A DNA stretch of 64,000 nt from JTS-RE37 sp041743425 (GCA_041743425.1 JBGTMS010000103.1:1-64000), one strand, 5' to 3'. Counted from the stretch's first letter, positions 17,991 to 26,191 are shown. The notes: generated by a model from the sequence alone, not told the origin. Numbers and translations: made by a program.

Positions 17991-18227
17991 TCAGACGGTG
18001 ACAGTTTCATCCTTTTTAATAATAAAAAAGAGGGATCTCCTTACTGCAGAATTCCTGAATTTATAGAGGTATACAACGGCAATGGAACGGCCTGTTAAAA
18101 GTTCACCGGCAGATAATCCAACGTTGATTCCCATCTCAATCGGAACCACTTTGATTGCCTCTTTTTGCTCCTGTGCTTCTGTTGTTCCCATCAAGAGTAG
18201 TAAGATCAAGGATGCAATCGTTCTCAT
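17991..18227 (-). CDS. Small exported protein, copy 3 (diverged) of a three-member family
   Basis: A 78-residue protein with a signal peptide (MRTIASLILLLLMGTTEAQ). It is related to copies 1 and 2 by VVPIEMG in the mature N-terminus (copy 2 has VVTIEMG) and by YLYKFRNSAVRRSLFF. The C-terminus has drifted: it ends KDETVTV instead of the shared KLA. That suggests relaxed or changed selection on the tail. Function unknown. It is convergent with the dioxygenase-like gene (22-base gap) and lies 174 bases downstream of the M23 peptidase gene on the same strand. Confidence 0.7.
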   Translation of the reverse strand: MRTIASLILLLLMGTTEAQEQKEAIKVVPIEMGINVGLSAGELLTGRSIAVVYLYKFRNSAVRRSLFFIIKKDETVTV

Positions 18228-18401
18228 GCCTGAAAGCGGTTTAGATGTATAAAACGGTCGAACCTACCAATACCTTAAATACTTTTCGATCAACTGTCAT
18301 TATTTCTCGTTGAGATGTATTTAAGCAGCTGAAAAGCATAGGAATATCCTTGCAATTTGGGGATTCAGGACGATAATCTTTGATAAATTCCTGATGAAAG
18401 A

Positions 18402-19085
18402 TCAATTAACTTTTGCAAGAAGAGCCGGATTCGGGCAGTTTTCTTTATACTCCCCTATCTCTTTGATACTGCACACCCCGGGATAATCGCCGGTCCATCC
18501 TCCAAGATCGCGAATAAGTTGAAAATGAAGATGCGGGGCATAATTACCATTCACTTCCGGGGTACCGAGGGTACCGATGACTTCTCCCTTTTTAAAATGG
18601 TCTCCGGGATGGACATTTACAATAGATGCCAAGGCCAGATGTCCATAAAGCGTATAAAGCACTTTACCGCTCATCCTATGCATGAGAATAATTGTCGGAC
18701 CATAATCTCCCCTGGATATATTGTTGGCATAACTGTGGACAACGCCATCAACAGGTGCCAATACCGCAGTACCCGCATTTGTCCAAAAATCCAGTCCGAG
18801 ATGTATCTTACGTTCCGGCTGGCCCGGAACCTTAAAAGCGGAAGAATTGGCATACAAGCTGCGCTTTTCTAGGTATCCGCCATAGGCTACATGAGCATTG
18901 TTTTTAGCCAATACATAATCTATATATTGCTGACAGAACATTGGGTTTGTAATATCTATCTGCTTTAGAGCCGTGTTGGAATCTGAAAGGTCTATGGAGA
19001 TGTACGTACGCGTCGAAATACTGGGATCAAGGACCAAGGACGGTTCAGGAAAATCACAAAATAAGCTGTTCGAGTGATCATGCAT
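18402..19085 (-). CDS. M23-family (LytM-like) metallopeptidase domain protein without signal peptide
   Basis: Protein of 227 residues. The M23 zinc site is present as HLGLDFW (first His and Asp), with YTLYGHLAL and the final PHLHFQLI motif carrying the HxH. The domain spans about residues 85-205 and ends with the conserved CSIKEIGEYKENCPNPALL. No signal peptide or membrane segment is visible, so it looks cytoplasmic, unlike usual murein endopeptidases. I recall very similar M23 domains inside large proteins joined to phosphotransferase and class III aminotransferase domains; this would be the stand-alone form. The substrate is therefore uncertain. Start is the ATG at 19085. Confidence 0.8.
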   Translation of the reverse strand: MHDHSNSLFCDFPEPSLVLDPSISTRTYISIDLSDSNTALKQIDITNPMFCQQYIDYVLAKNNAHVAYGGYLEKRSLYANSSAFKVPGQPERKIHLGLDFWTNAGTAVLAPVDGVVHSYANNISRGDYGPTIILMHRMSGKVLYTLYGHLALASIVNVHPGDHFKKGEVIGTLGTPEVNGNYAPHLHFQLIRDLGGWTGDYPGVCSIKEIGEYKENCPNPALLAKVN

Positions 19086-19355
19086 TTAACAAATATCCGC
19101 TTTTGTGCAGTACGTCGTTAAATTTATATGAGATCTCCATCCATAATAACCCAAAAAAAATCTTATAAATTATCCGAATGGGAGGCCAATAGAATCGGGA
19201 GAAACAGCCTTATTTTTTATTAAAATACCCTTCCATGTGTAAGAAAAAGTGGACGACAGTTCAGCGATTATATACCATAATTGTTGGTAGAAGACGGCTT
19301 TTTGAATAATTTTGTTAAAAAATCTGGACATGCGTCCATTGCTAAAATTAACTTT

Positions 19356-20069
19356 ATGAAGACAAAATTGCCACTTAAACTGGTATTATATTTTATGGTT
19401 ATGACATTTGCACTGTCAATGCCCGGTTGTAGTTCGGATAATGTCGAACCGGTAGGCGGTGACGGTACGGAGCAGCCGGAACCAGAACCTGAACCAGAGC
19501 CGGAACCAGAACCAGAACCTGAGCCAGAACCAGAACCGGAACCGGTGCCTCAATCAGAAGAACCAGTCGGGCCGTCCATTTTAAAAATGAATTGCGGTGG
19601 ACCCGAATTGACTATCGGAACCGAAGTATTCATTGCTGATCAATATTTTAGTGACGGTAGTGAGGAATATGTAAACTCAATGGTCACCGAGATTGCCGAT
19701 ACAGAGCTGGATGAATTGTATTATACTGAAAGGATTTCTTCACCCATTCGAGGTTCCTATTCGTATGACATCCCTGTAAGTAATGGCACTTATACCGTCA
19801 AGATGTATTTCGCTGAAATTTATTGGGGTGCTCCGAGTGAAGATAACGCTGAAGGCGGTATTGGTCTGAGAGTTTTCGATGTCGAGGTTGAATCTGAAAA
19901 CAAGATCAATAATCTGGACATTTTTAAAGAAGCGGGTGCCCTTAGTGCCTTTACCAGGATGTATGACGTAGAAGTCACGGATGGTATGCTAAATATCAGT
20001 CTAGAGGCGTCACAGGACAGACCAAAACTGGCAGCTCTCGAAATTTTTGGCAACGGTACAATCGAATAA
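19356..20069 (+). CDS. Malectin-domain lipoprotein with Glu-Pro linker
   Basis: Surface or periplasmic lipoprotein of 237 residues. The ATG at 19356 opens a type II signal (VMTFALSMPGC, Cys at about residue 25); the frame extends to a TTG at 19281 that would bury the signal. A Glu-Pro repeat linker follows (residues about 40-65). Residues about 75-235 are a malectin-like carbohydrate-binding domain: ILKMNCGGPEL at its start, the ADQYFSDG and GSYSYDIPVSNGTYTVKMYFAEIYW strands, and KLAALEIFG at its end. It probably binds a glycan at the cell surface; no catalytic domain is attached. A good terminator follows the gene. Confidence 0.88.
   Translation: MKTKLPLKLVLYFMVMTFALSMPGCSSDNVEPVGGDGTEQPEPEPEPEPEPEPEPEPEPEPEPVPQSEEPVGPSILKMNCGGPELTIGTEVFIADQYFSDGSEEYVNSMVTEIADTELDELYYTERISSPIRGSYSYDIPVSNGTYTVKMYFAEIYWGAPSEDNAEGGIGLRVFDVEVESENKINNLDIFKEAGALSAFTRMYDVEVTDGMLNISLEASQDRPKLAALEIFGNGTIE
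19474..19545 (+). repeat. Glu-Pro coding repeat
   Basis: In-frame tandem repeat of GARCCN codon pairs encoding about twelve Glu-Pro units in the malectin lipoprotein. It acts as an extended, acidic spacer between the lipid anchor and the binding domain, and may vary in length by slippage. Confidence 0.85.
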
Positions 20070-20110
20070 CAAGTAGTGACTGCGGGCTTATACCGGCTCT
20101 GCGAGATAAT

Positions 20111-20146
20111 AAAAACCCATGGCTTTCAGCCCTGGGTTTTTGCTTT
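20111..20146 (+). terminator. Intrinsic terminator after the malectin gene
   Basis: AAAAACCCATGGCT (20111-20124) and AGCCCTGGGTTTTT (20128-20141) form a 14-base stem with a single mismatch around the loop TTC, ending in a T-rich tract. The A and T arms make it usable from both strands. Confidence 0.8.
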
Positions 20147-20564
20147 TATATATCCGGAATACTGCCCGAATATAATAGCATTAAGCCACCCCTTTACCAA
20201 TTTAATAAAGGTTGCATTCAAATTTTATTAAAGCAAAGGTTCCTCTTTTCTTTACAGGCTATTGATATAAAAAATTGGAGCCGCTTCTTACCATTTAAAC
20301 AAAATATGACTTTACATAATGGTTGGACCATGGAGAGGAGTATCATCAGGACTTCGAACGTAAAAATCCCAACAATCCTTATATCCGTAGCGTGTCTCTT
20401 CCCCCGGCTCAACAGATTTAAGGCAAACTTTCAGGATTATCTCAGGAAGGATGTCCCTTAAAATCCCTCAAAACAGGACACAAGTCGACTTTTTTAAGTC
20501 ACTTTTTTTATTTGTGGAGTGAAGCGTTTATCTTTAACAATCTCCAATAAAAAATCACACTAAA
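20147..20564. other. Intergenic region upstream of the DUF1080 gene
   Basis: About 420 bases of AT-rich sequence. A minus-strand frame of 64 codons at 20218-20412 has no recognisable features and I do not call it. A TATCTTTA at 20529-20536 could be the -7 element for the DUF1080 gene, but no TTG stands at the right distance. No RNA gene seen. Confidence 0.4.
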
Positions 20565-21392
20565 ATGAGTCGCAATCTTACCTTAATTCCTTCAAGCCTT
20601 TACTTGCTGCTCGGATGTTGCTTTCTGATAGGATGCTCAAATACGAAAGAAGATCCCACTCCATGGATTGCCCTTTTTGATGGCAATTCTCTCGATGGCT
20701 GGTCGGTGAAGGGCGGTAAGGCCAATTATAAGGTACGTGACAATGCCATTGTTGGTTCAACCGTCAGGAATTCCCCCAATTCATTCCTAACCACGGACAA
20801 GCGTTATGGTGACTTTATCCTTGAACTGGAGTATCAGGTGGATTCAAGCATGAACTCCGGAATACAAATCCGCAGCAATAGCTATCCGTATTACATGGAC
20901 GGCAGAGTTCATGGATATCAGATTGAGATTGATCCTTCAGAACGTAGCTGGAGCGCCGGTATTTACGACGAAGGACGCAGGGGATGGCTTTACCCCATGA
21001 CAAACCAGACGGAAGCACAGAAGGCATTCAGACAAAACGAATGGAATCATTACAGAATTGAAGCGATAGGAGATACCATAAAAACCTGGATCAATAATGT
21101 GCCGGCTGCTTATCTTGTTGATGACAGGACGGCTGAAGGTTTTATTGCCCTGCAGGTGCATAGTATAGAAGAGGGTCAAAAAGAGGGCACGGAAATCATC
21201 TGGCGCAAGGTCAAAATTCTGACAGACAGTCTTTCCATATATAGTAAAAAAAGTCCTTTGAAGCCACTTATTCTTACCAATCAACTTACACTGGATGAAG
21301 AGAAAAACGGATGGAAACTTTTATGGGATGGAAAGTCAACAAAGGGCTGGCGTGGAGCACGGCTGGAAAAGTTTCGGAGAAGGGATGGCTGA
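20565..21392 (+). CDS. DUF1080 two-domain protein, N-terminal part of a frameshifted gene
   Basis: Lipoprotein signal (SLYLLLGCCFLIGCSNTKE) followed by a complete DUF1080 domain at about residues 30-220: WIALFDGNSLDGW at its start, ELEYQVDSSMNSGIQIRS in the core and GFIALQVHS near its end. DUF1080 proteins have a concanavalin-like fold and several act on 3-keto-glycosides. A second domain begins in the same frame (GWKLLWDGKSTKGWRG) but is cut off at LEKFRRRDG by a stop at 21392. The rest of that domain continues in another frame (see 21311-21949), so this is the first part of one gene with a one-base loss near 21375. Confidence 0.85.
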   Translation: MSRNLTLIPSSLYLLLGCCFLIGCSNTKEDPTPWIALFDGNSLDGWSVKGGKANYKVRDNAIVGSTVRNSPNSFLTTDKRYGDFILELEYQVDSSMNSGIQIRSNSYPYYMDGRVHGYQIEIDPSERSWSAGIYDEGRRGWLYPMTNQTEAQKAFRQNEWNHYRIEAIGDTIKTWINNVPAAYLVDDRTAEGFIALQVHSIEEGQKEGTEIIWRKVKILTDSLSIYSKKSPLKPLILTNQLTLDEEKNGWKLLWDGKSTKGWRGARLEKFRRRDG

Positions 21393-21949
21393 TTGAAAAC
21401 GGGGAACTCATCGTTTTGTCCTCAGGGGGAGAGGAATCCGCGGCAGGCGGCGACATTGTCACGGAAGCTACTTATGGCGATTTTGAATTACAGGTCGATT
21501 TTAAGATCACCGAAGGTGCAAACAGCGGAATAAAATATTATGTCAATACAGATCTGAATAAAGGACCTGGATCTTCCATTGGCCTTGAATATCAGATCCT
21601 GGATGATGAGGTTCATCCGGATGCCAAGCTTGGAAATCATGAAGGAAGCAGGACCATGGCTTCTTTATACGACCTGATAGCTGCAGACCCTGAAAAACCG
21701 GTAAACCCGGTTGGAAGCTGGAACCATGCTCATATTATCTCCAAAGACAATCATGTGGAACATTGGCTTAACGGGATGAAAGTACTTGAATATGAGCGAA
21801 AAAGCGAGACATACAAGAAGTTAGTTGCTGAGAGTAAGTATGTCGAATGGCCTGGCTTCGGGGAAGCGGAAAAAGGGCCCATTCTGTTGCAGGATCATGG
21901 TGACCGGGTAGCCTTTAAAAATGTAAAAATTAGATCGATTAATAATTAG
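21311..21949 (+). CDS. DUF1080 second domain, C-terminal part of the frameshifted gene
   Basis: Real coding sequence begins around 21376; the first 20-odd codons of this open frame are an out-of-frame reading of the upstream part and no good start codon exists. From SEKGWLIENGELIVLS on it is a DUF1080 domain: YGDFELQVDFKITEGANSGIKYYV, LEYQILDDEVHPDAK, SLYDLIAA, GSWNHAHIISKDNHVEHWLNG and the closing VAFKNVKIRSI. It should be the second domain of the gene that starts at 20565. It is followed after six bases by a Gfo/Idh/MocA gene, so the two were probably one operon acting on the same sugar. Confidence 0.75.
   Translation: METFMGWKVNKGLAWSTAGKVSEKGWLIENGELIVLSSGGEESAAGGDIVTEATYGDFELQVDFKITEGANSGIKYYVNTDLNKGPGSSIGLEYQILDDEVHPDAKLGNHEGSRTMASLYDLIAADPEKPVNPVGSWNHAHIISKDNHVEHWLNGMKVLEYERKSETYKKLVAESKYVEWPGFGEAEKGPILLQDHGDRVAFKNVKIRSINN
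21370..21380 (+). other. Frameshift point in the DUF1080 gene
   Basis: One extra C next to base 21375 would change TTTCGGAGAAG into TTTCCGGAGAAG and restore an unbroken product reading LEKFPEKGWLIENGEL. This is either a true inactivating deletion or a sequencing/assembly error. Confidence 0.7.
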
Positions 21950-21955
21950 GCCCAT

Positions 21956-23284
21956 ATGACAAACAGGAGATCATTCATAAAGAAATCAACGGCAGGCGGC
22001 TTAGGCCTTGGCCTGTCCGGGTTGCCATTTACCCAGATGAGTTTTGCCCGCGCCCCCGGTGCCAACGATCACATCAATGCAGCTGTGATTGGTGTCCGCA
22101 GCCGCGCTAAAGCTCATGTAAAGGCAATTCAGGCAGATTCAAATTCGAAAATTCTCTATAACTGCGATGTTGATAAAAACATTCTTTCTGAACATAGTGC
22201 ATGGTGCCAGGAAAACATTGGTTATGTACCGAAGGCGGTCAGGGATTTCCGAAAGGTGCTGGAGGACAAGGATGTAGATGCAGTGTTCATTGCCACTCCC
22301 GATCATTGGCATGCCCCGATGGCTATTTTGGCGTTACAGGCCGGAAAACATGTATATGTTGAAAAACCCTGCAGCCATAATCCGAATGAAAATGAACTTC
22401 TGGTCGCTGCCCAGAAAAAATATGGCAAAAAAGTGCAGATGGGAAACCAGCAAAGATCCGCTAAAACTTCCATCCTTGCTGTCAAAGAAATCAGGGATGG
22501 GATTATCGGGAAGGTTTACAAGGGAGAGGCATATTACTCCAATAACAGGGAAACTATAGGAACAGGCAAAAACATAGCTGTCCCCCCTACCCTGGATTGG
22601 GATCTCTGGCAAGGCCCCGCCCCCAGGGTCGGGTATCGTGACAATATACACCCGTACAATTGGCACTGGTTCAGAAATTGGGGAACCGGAGAAGTACATA
22701 ACAATGGAACCCATGAAATAGATATCTGCCGTTGGGCCCTGGGCGTCGACCTTCCGGAAACCGTCACTTCATTCGGAGGGAAGTACACCTATGATGATGA
22801 TTGGGAATTTGTAGACAATCAACAGGTCACATATACCTTCGATAATGGTACATTTTTCACCTGGACCGGGCATAGCAGGGGCATTATGGAACCCGAACGT
22901 CCCGGTCGTGGAGTGACCATATATGGAAGTAAGGGGAGTATTATGTTAAGCAGAAATGACTATCAGTTATTTGGCCTTGACGGAAAACTGATTAAAACCG
23001 AAAAGGAAGCCGCACAAAGTGCCACCACCAATACTCTGGGAGAAGGACAATTAGATATCGACCACGTGGCGAATTTTTATGATGCGATACGAAAAGACAC
23101 TGCCCAGCATGCCGCAATTGATGATGCCGCCATCTCCACTATGTTATGTCACCTTGGCAATATGGCTCAGGATGCCGGTGAAACCATTAAGGTTGACCCT
23201 TCAAGCGGAAAAGTTCTGAATAGTGAGAAAGCAATGGCACACTGGAAAAGAGATTATGAAAAAGGATGGGAAGTGGTGTTGTAA
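21956..23284 (+). CDS. Tat-exported Gfo/Idh/MocA family oxidoreductase
   Basis: Dehydrogenase-like protein of 442 residues with a Tat-type leader (TNRRSFIKKSTAGGLGLGLS). The nucleotide fold starts at about residue 40 (INAAVIGVRSRAKAHVK); ATPDHWHAPMAI and the YVEKPCSHN signature follow, then the substrate side with NWHWFRNWGTGEVHNNGTHEIDICRW, whose HEID histidine region is typical of the sugar-acting branch. The GTGEVHNNG segment and the CRWALGV helix place it with the many periplasmic copies in Bacteroidota and Planctomycetes. It follows the DUF1080 gene by six bases, which points to oxidation of a sugar to a keto form as the partner step. Confidence 0.88.
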   Translation: MTNRRSFIKKSTAGGLGLGLSGLPFTQMSFARAPGANDHINAAVIGVRSRAKAHVKAIQADSNSKILYNCDVDKNILSEHSAWCQENIGYVPKAVRDFRKVLEDKDVDAVFIATPDHWHAPMAILALQAGKHVYVEKPCSHNPNENELLVAAQKKYGKKVQMGNQQRSAKTSILAVKEIRDGIIGKVYKGEAYYSNNRETIGTGKNIAVPPTLDWDLWQGPAPRVGYRDNIHPYNWHWFRNWGTGEVHNNGTHEIDICRWALGVDLPETVTSFGGKYTYDDDWEFVDNQQVTYTFDNGTFFTWTGHSRGIMEPERPGRGVTIYGSKGSIMLSRNDYQLFGLDGKLIKTEKEAAQSATTNTLGEGQLDIDHVANFYDAIRKDTAQHAAIDDAAISTMLCHLGNMAQDAGETIKVDPSSGKVLNSEKAMAHWKRDYEKGWEVVL

Positions 23285-23371
23285 TGCGGAAGACCCGATC
23301 CAACCCCTTACCATGAACCCGGCTTGTACAATAATCTCCGGGCCGGTGGCATGGATGACATCCATTAAAGG

Positions 23372-24880
23372 CTATTGCTGAAGAATTATATCACTGTACT
23401 GGGTGTTGATCACTATGGATTTATTCGCATCCTCCTTCAGATGATATCCCTTATGAACTGTGGTATTATTGTCCGTTTTGGTTATCTGGAACACAAGATC
23501 GGAAGGACTTACCAATTTTGAACCTGTGCTGTTAACATATATTTTGTAGGCAGTTGCAGGTAGTACACAGATCAATTCCCCATTCTGCACAGAAATATCC
23601 ATGTCCTTAAAATCTTTCGAAATGTCCTTGATGCGTACGGCACCCAGGTTGTTTTTAATAAATGCACTCTGAAGAAGCCTGTCAATGGTCACGTTGGATG
23701 AGGTGGCATTCAGTTTCAATGACTTCACATCACGTAGCGCCACCTTATCAGAAAATTGGATATTCAACTGGCCGTTATTCCAATTTTCAACACTCATAGG
23801 AGAATAGGATACCATAACATCGGTCTTGGCACCTTCTATGGTAGTGGCAAGCAACCTTGCATAAGACAAGGTTGCTTTCATATCCTTTGTGTTCTCAGCG
23901 AGTTTCACTTCCCCATGCCTGACGTTCATTTTTAGGGTGGCCGATTTTGGCATTTTTATCCTGATGGTTTTTTTAATTTTATATTTCCGGTTGCCTTCAT
24001 TTGAAGATCCGAAGAAAATGTTCGGAGCCGTGTGCAGGCTATCCATTTGAATCATGCGGACCCGGGATGAATCGAGCATCCGTTTCTCCATCACTCTGGC
24101 TTTTACCCTTTCCTCCATGGCCTTGGTCCTTTCCTTTTGCAACTCACTGCGTGATTCTACACGTTCTTTCATTTGCTCCTCTCTTTCTTTGAGCATTTCT
24201 CTCTGATGTTCCCTATGTTCCTCTCCGTTGGCTTTCCATTCCTCAGCACGCAGTTTCATTAATTCACTCCACTCCTCCATTTTTACCTTGTAATCCTCAT
24301 TGAAATTTTTATTGAACTCCGTCTTCCATTTCTTTAGATATTTCTCCCCATCCTTCTCATAGGCCTCATAGTCAAAACGCTCCATTTCTACGGGGGGCAT
24401 GGGAGGCATGGGAGGCATTGGAGGCATGGCCTGCATAGGTGCAAATACATGGAAATCAGGAATTTCAAGATCCATAAAAAAGGGCTCCATTTCGGTAAAC
24501 CCGGGATGGTCTATAATAAATTCTCCCATGTTTATAGGCGCCGCCCCGTGCATAAAAGACCAGGAAGGTTCTGCTACGGTACTGATCTCAATCCGCCCGC
24601 TGTTTCCGAGAATTTTGACGCCCCCTTTTTCAAAATAGTCCTTTGCCTCTTCAGGGGAAGCTCCTTCCAGTTCTATCACCGCCTCTATCTCGACTTCATT
24701 CTTCTCCCAGGTTTCAAAGGAAATATCGGCATGGCTTGTATTGATATCAATGATGGCATCGTTCGCCACCTTAAACGACTCATTATAGGTTTTTGTTTGT
24801 TTTTGGCCATAGACTCCAAAACATGTAATGCATAAGAGTAGGGCGGTTGTTTTAAATATTGATGGATGTACCTTCTTCAT
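23372..24880 (-). CDS. Exported DUF4097-like protein with charged helical and Pro-Met-rich insert
   Basis: About 502 residues, exported by a Sec signal (FKTTALLLCITCFGVYGQ). The N-terminal part (residues about 20-110) and C-terminal part (about 315-500) are beta-rich, of the DUF4097 or putative-adhesin type that forms a beta helix (for example KSLKLNATSSNVTIDRLLQ). Between them lie a short MPPMPP repeat (about 155-165) and some 120 residues of Lys/Glu/Arg-rich, probably coiled-coil sequence. It is third in an operon behind an ECF sigma factor and a small membrane protein, overlapping the latter by 29 bases, and is probably the envelope sensor or target of that system. The start at 24880 (MKKVHPS) is preferred to 24901. 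Confidence 0.75.
   Translation of the reverse strand: MKKVHPSIFKTTALLLCITCFGVYGQKQTKTYNESFKVANDAIIDINTSHADISFETWEKNEVEIEAVIELEGASPEEAKDYFEKGGVKILGNSGRIEISTVAEPSWSFMHGAAPINMGEFIIDHPGFTEMEPFFMDLEIPDFHVFAPMQAMPPMPPMPPMPPVEMERFDYEAYEKDGEKYLKKWKTEFNKNFNEDYKVKMEEWSELMKLRAEEWKANGEEHREHQREMLKEREEQMKERVESRSELQKERTKAMEERVKARVMEKRMLDSSRVRMIQMDSLHTAPNIFFGSSNEGNRKYKIKKTIRIKMPKSATLKMNVRHGEVKLAENTKDMKATLSYARLLATTIEGAKTDVMVSYSPMSVENWNNGQLNIQFSDKVALRDVKSLKLNATSSNVTIDRLLQSAFIKNNLGAVRIKDISKDFKDMDISVQNGELICVLPATAYKIYVNSTGSKLVSPSDLVFQITKTDNNTTVHKGYHLKEDANKSIVINTQYSDIILQQ
24393..24430 (-). repeat. Short MPP coding repeat
   Basis: Four tandem copies of a nine-base unit (GGAGGCATG-like on the plus strand) encoding Met-Pro-Pro in the DUF4097-like protein. 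The repeat marks a flexible hinge before the charged helical part. Confidence 0.75.
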
Positions 24881-25439
24881 TTTGATTCGATTTAAATTCA
24901 TTTAATTTCAGTTTCAATCTTTGCAGCAACTCCAATCGCAATTGCAGGTTTTTGATAAGGACAGTAATCGTCTGGTCATTGGGTCCGATTTCATTCAGTT
25001 CGGTGATCAGTCTTAAGTATTCCTTGTTCAGTTCTTCAAGGCGTTTCATATAGTTGTCTGCAAGTGCCTTGGTATCCCCGGATACTTCAAGTTCTGAAAG
25101 TGCCATATTGATGTTGACTACATAATAATCTTCAACCTGTTTCAGATCCGGTGACAGATCGCCAAGGGAAATAGTTTCTTTTACGGAGGTTGTATTCTCC
25201 ACCGCCATGGCAGGATTCTTCGGTTGCTCGATACTGCCGGCTGGGTTGAGATATCTATAAGTTCCAACGAACAGCACAATTACCACCGACGCTGCTATCC
25301 ATAGCCAGTACCGGTTTTTCTTTGGAACGACCGGAAAGGTCTGGTCAAGACGCTTTTCGAATCTTTTCTCATGCCCTGACTTTAATGTATACCCCGTTTT
25401 TCGATCGTCGTCAAAAAGTTCTCTGAGATCCTGTGCCAT
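24852..25439 (-). CDS. Single-pass membrane protein, possible anti-sigma factor
   Basis: Protein of 195 residues: a charged cytoplasmic N-terminus of about 43 residues, one transmembrane helix (YWLWIAASVVIVLFVGTYRYL), then an extracytoplasmic part rich in Leu/Glu/Lys helices (for example LKQVEDYYVVNINMALSELE). I see no classic zinc anti-sigma motif. Its place, overlapping the ECF sigma gene by 29 bases and the DUF4097-like gene by 29 bases, fits a role in holding the sigma factor at the membrane, but that is inference from context. Start is the ATG at 25439. Confidence 0.75.
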   Translation of the reverse strand: MAQDLRELFDDDRKTGYTLKSGHEKRFEKRLDQTFPVVPKKNRYWLWIAASVVIVLFVGTYRYLNPAGSIEQPKNPAMAVENTTSVKETISLGDLSPDLKQVEDYYVVNINMALSELEVSGDTKALADNYMKRLEELNKEYLRLITELNEIGPNDQTITVLIKNLQLRLELLQRLKLKLNEFKSNQNEEGTSINI

Positions 25440-25965
25440 GAAATCTGTTTTTTAAAATTCCCTTTAATTGCCCCTTTCCTCTGAGTAACCTGGTCCTGCA
25501 GGTCGTTTCTTCCAATCCTAGAATTTCTGATATTTCGCTGTGATCATAACCTTCAATAAGGTAAAGTGATACCACTACCCTGTACTTATCTGATAATCTG
25601 TCAATCCCATCCCTGACCTCACTGATGGTAATTTGGTCTTCCACCATCCAATCGTCATCCTCTACAATATGTAAACTATGTTCCTTTAATTCCACCACCT
25701 GCTCCTTTTTTGCCTTTATAAAATCAAGACTCTTATTGACAACTATTTTTTTTAACCAGGCCCCGAATGTTACCTCCCCCCGGTACTGATCGATCTTATG
25801 AAAAGCCTTTATAAAAGCCTCCTGCAGGACATCTTCCGCGTCAGCCGGATTTCTTAGAAAGCGCATGGCTACCGCGTACATACCTTCGCTGTACTGCCGG
25901 TATAGCCTCATTTGTGCTTTCCGGTCGTTGGCTTTGCAACGTTCGACAAGGTCAATTTGAAACAT
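25411..25965 (-). CDS. ECF-type RNA polymerase sigma factor
   Basis: Sigma-70 family member of about 184 residues. Region 2 is seen in YAVAMRFLRNPADAEDVLQEAFIKAF and TFGAWLKKIVVNKSLDFIKA, and region 4 in LSDKYRVVVSLYLIEGYDHSEISEILGLEETTCRTRL, a helix-turn-helix for the -35 element. The linker is short and acidic (HIVEDDDWMVEDQ), as in ECF factors. The open frame starts at a TTG (25980); the ATG at 25965 (MFQIDLVERCKAND) is the likely start. It leads a three-gene operon and probably controls its own transcription with its membrane and envelope partners. Confidence 0.92.
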   Translation of the reverse strand: MFQIDLVERCKANDRKAQMRLYRQYSEGMYAVAMRFLRNPADAEDVLQEAFIKAFHKIDQYRGEVTFGAWLKKIVVNKSLDFIKAKKEQVVELKEHSLHIVEDDDWMVEDQITISEVRDGIDRLSDKYRVVVSLYLIEGYDHSEISEILGLEETTCRTRLLRGKGQLKGILKNRFHGTGSQRTF

Positions 25966-26155
25966 TTGGCCAGTTTCCAAGTGAGTCTGAGGTGTTAGTA
26001 TCTATAAGGACGATTCAATACTATCGGTGTTGCAAAAAAATACAATTTTATAATTCTTTTTCATTCATGACATTAAATTCAAATCCTGCATAACACGAGG
26101 ATTTTCATGATAAAGGTCCACAATCGATCAACAAGCCGACGAATTTTAAATTCGA

Positions 26156-26178
26156 TTTAGTAAATTAGATTTACTAAA
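26156..26178. promoter_or_regulatory. Perfect 9-base inverted repeat before the DUF2911 gene, candidate operator
   Basis: TTTAGTAAA (26156-26164) and TTTACTAAA (26170-26178) are exact inverse complements separated by TTAGA. The site ends 13 bases before the ATG at 26192. Its position and AT-rich symmetry suggest a repressor-binding site overlapping the promoter or leader. A second short palindrome, GAATTTTAAATTC, lies at 26141-26153. Confidence 0.5.
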
Positions 26179-26191
26179 ATATCTCAAATCA

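Noticed and set aside
19474..19545. Short tandem repeat considered as a possible CRISPR-like array
   Set aside because: It is an in-frame Glu-Pro codon repeat with no spacers.
20218..20412. Minus-strand open frame of 64 codons
   Set aside because: No similarity to any family, no start context, low-complexity composition; treated as intergenic.
24393..24430. Tandem nine-base repeat considered as an iteron-like site
   Set aside because: It lies in frame in a coding region and encodes MPP repeats.
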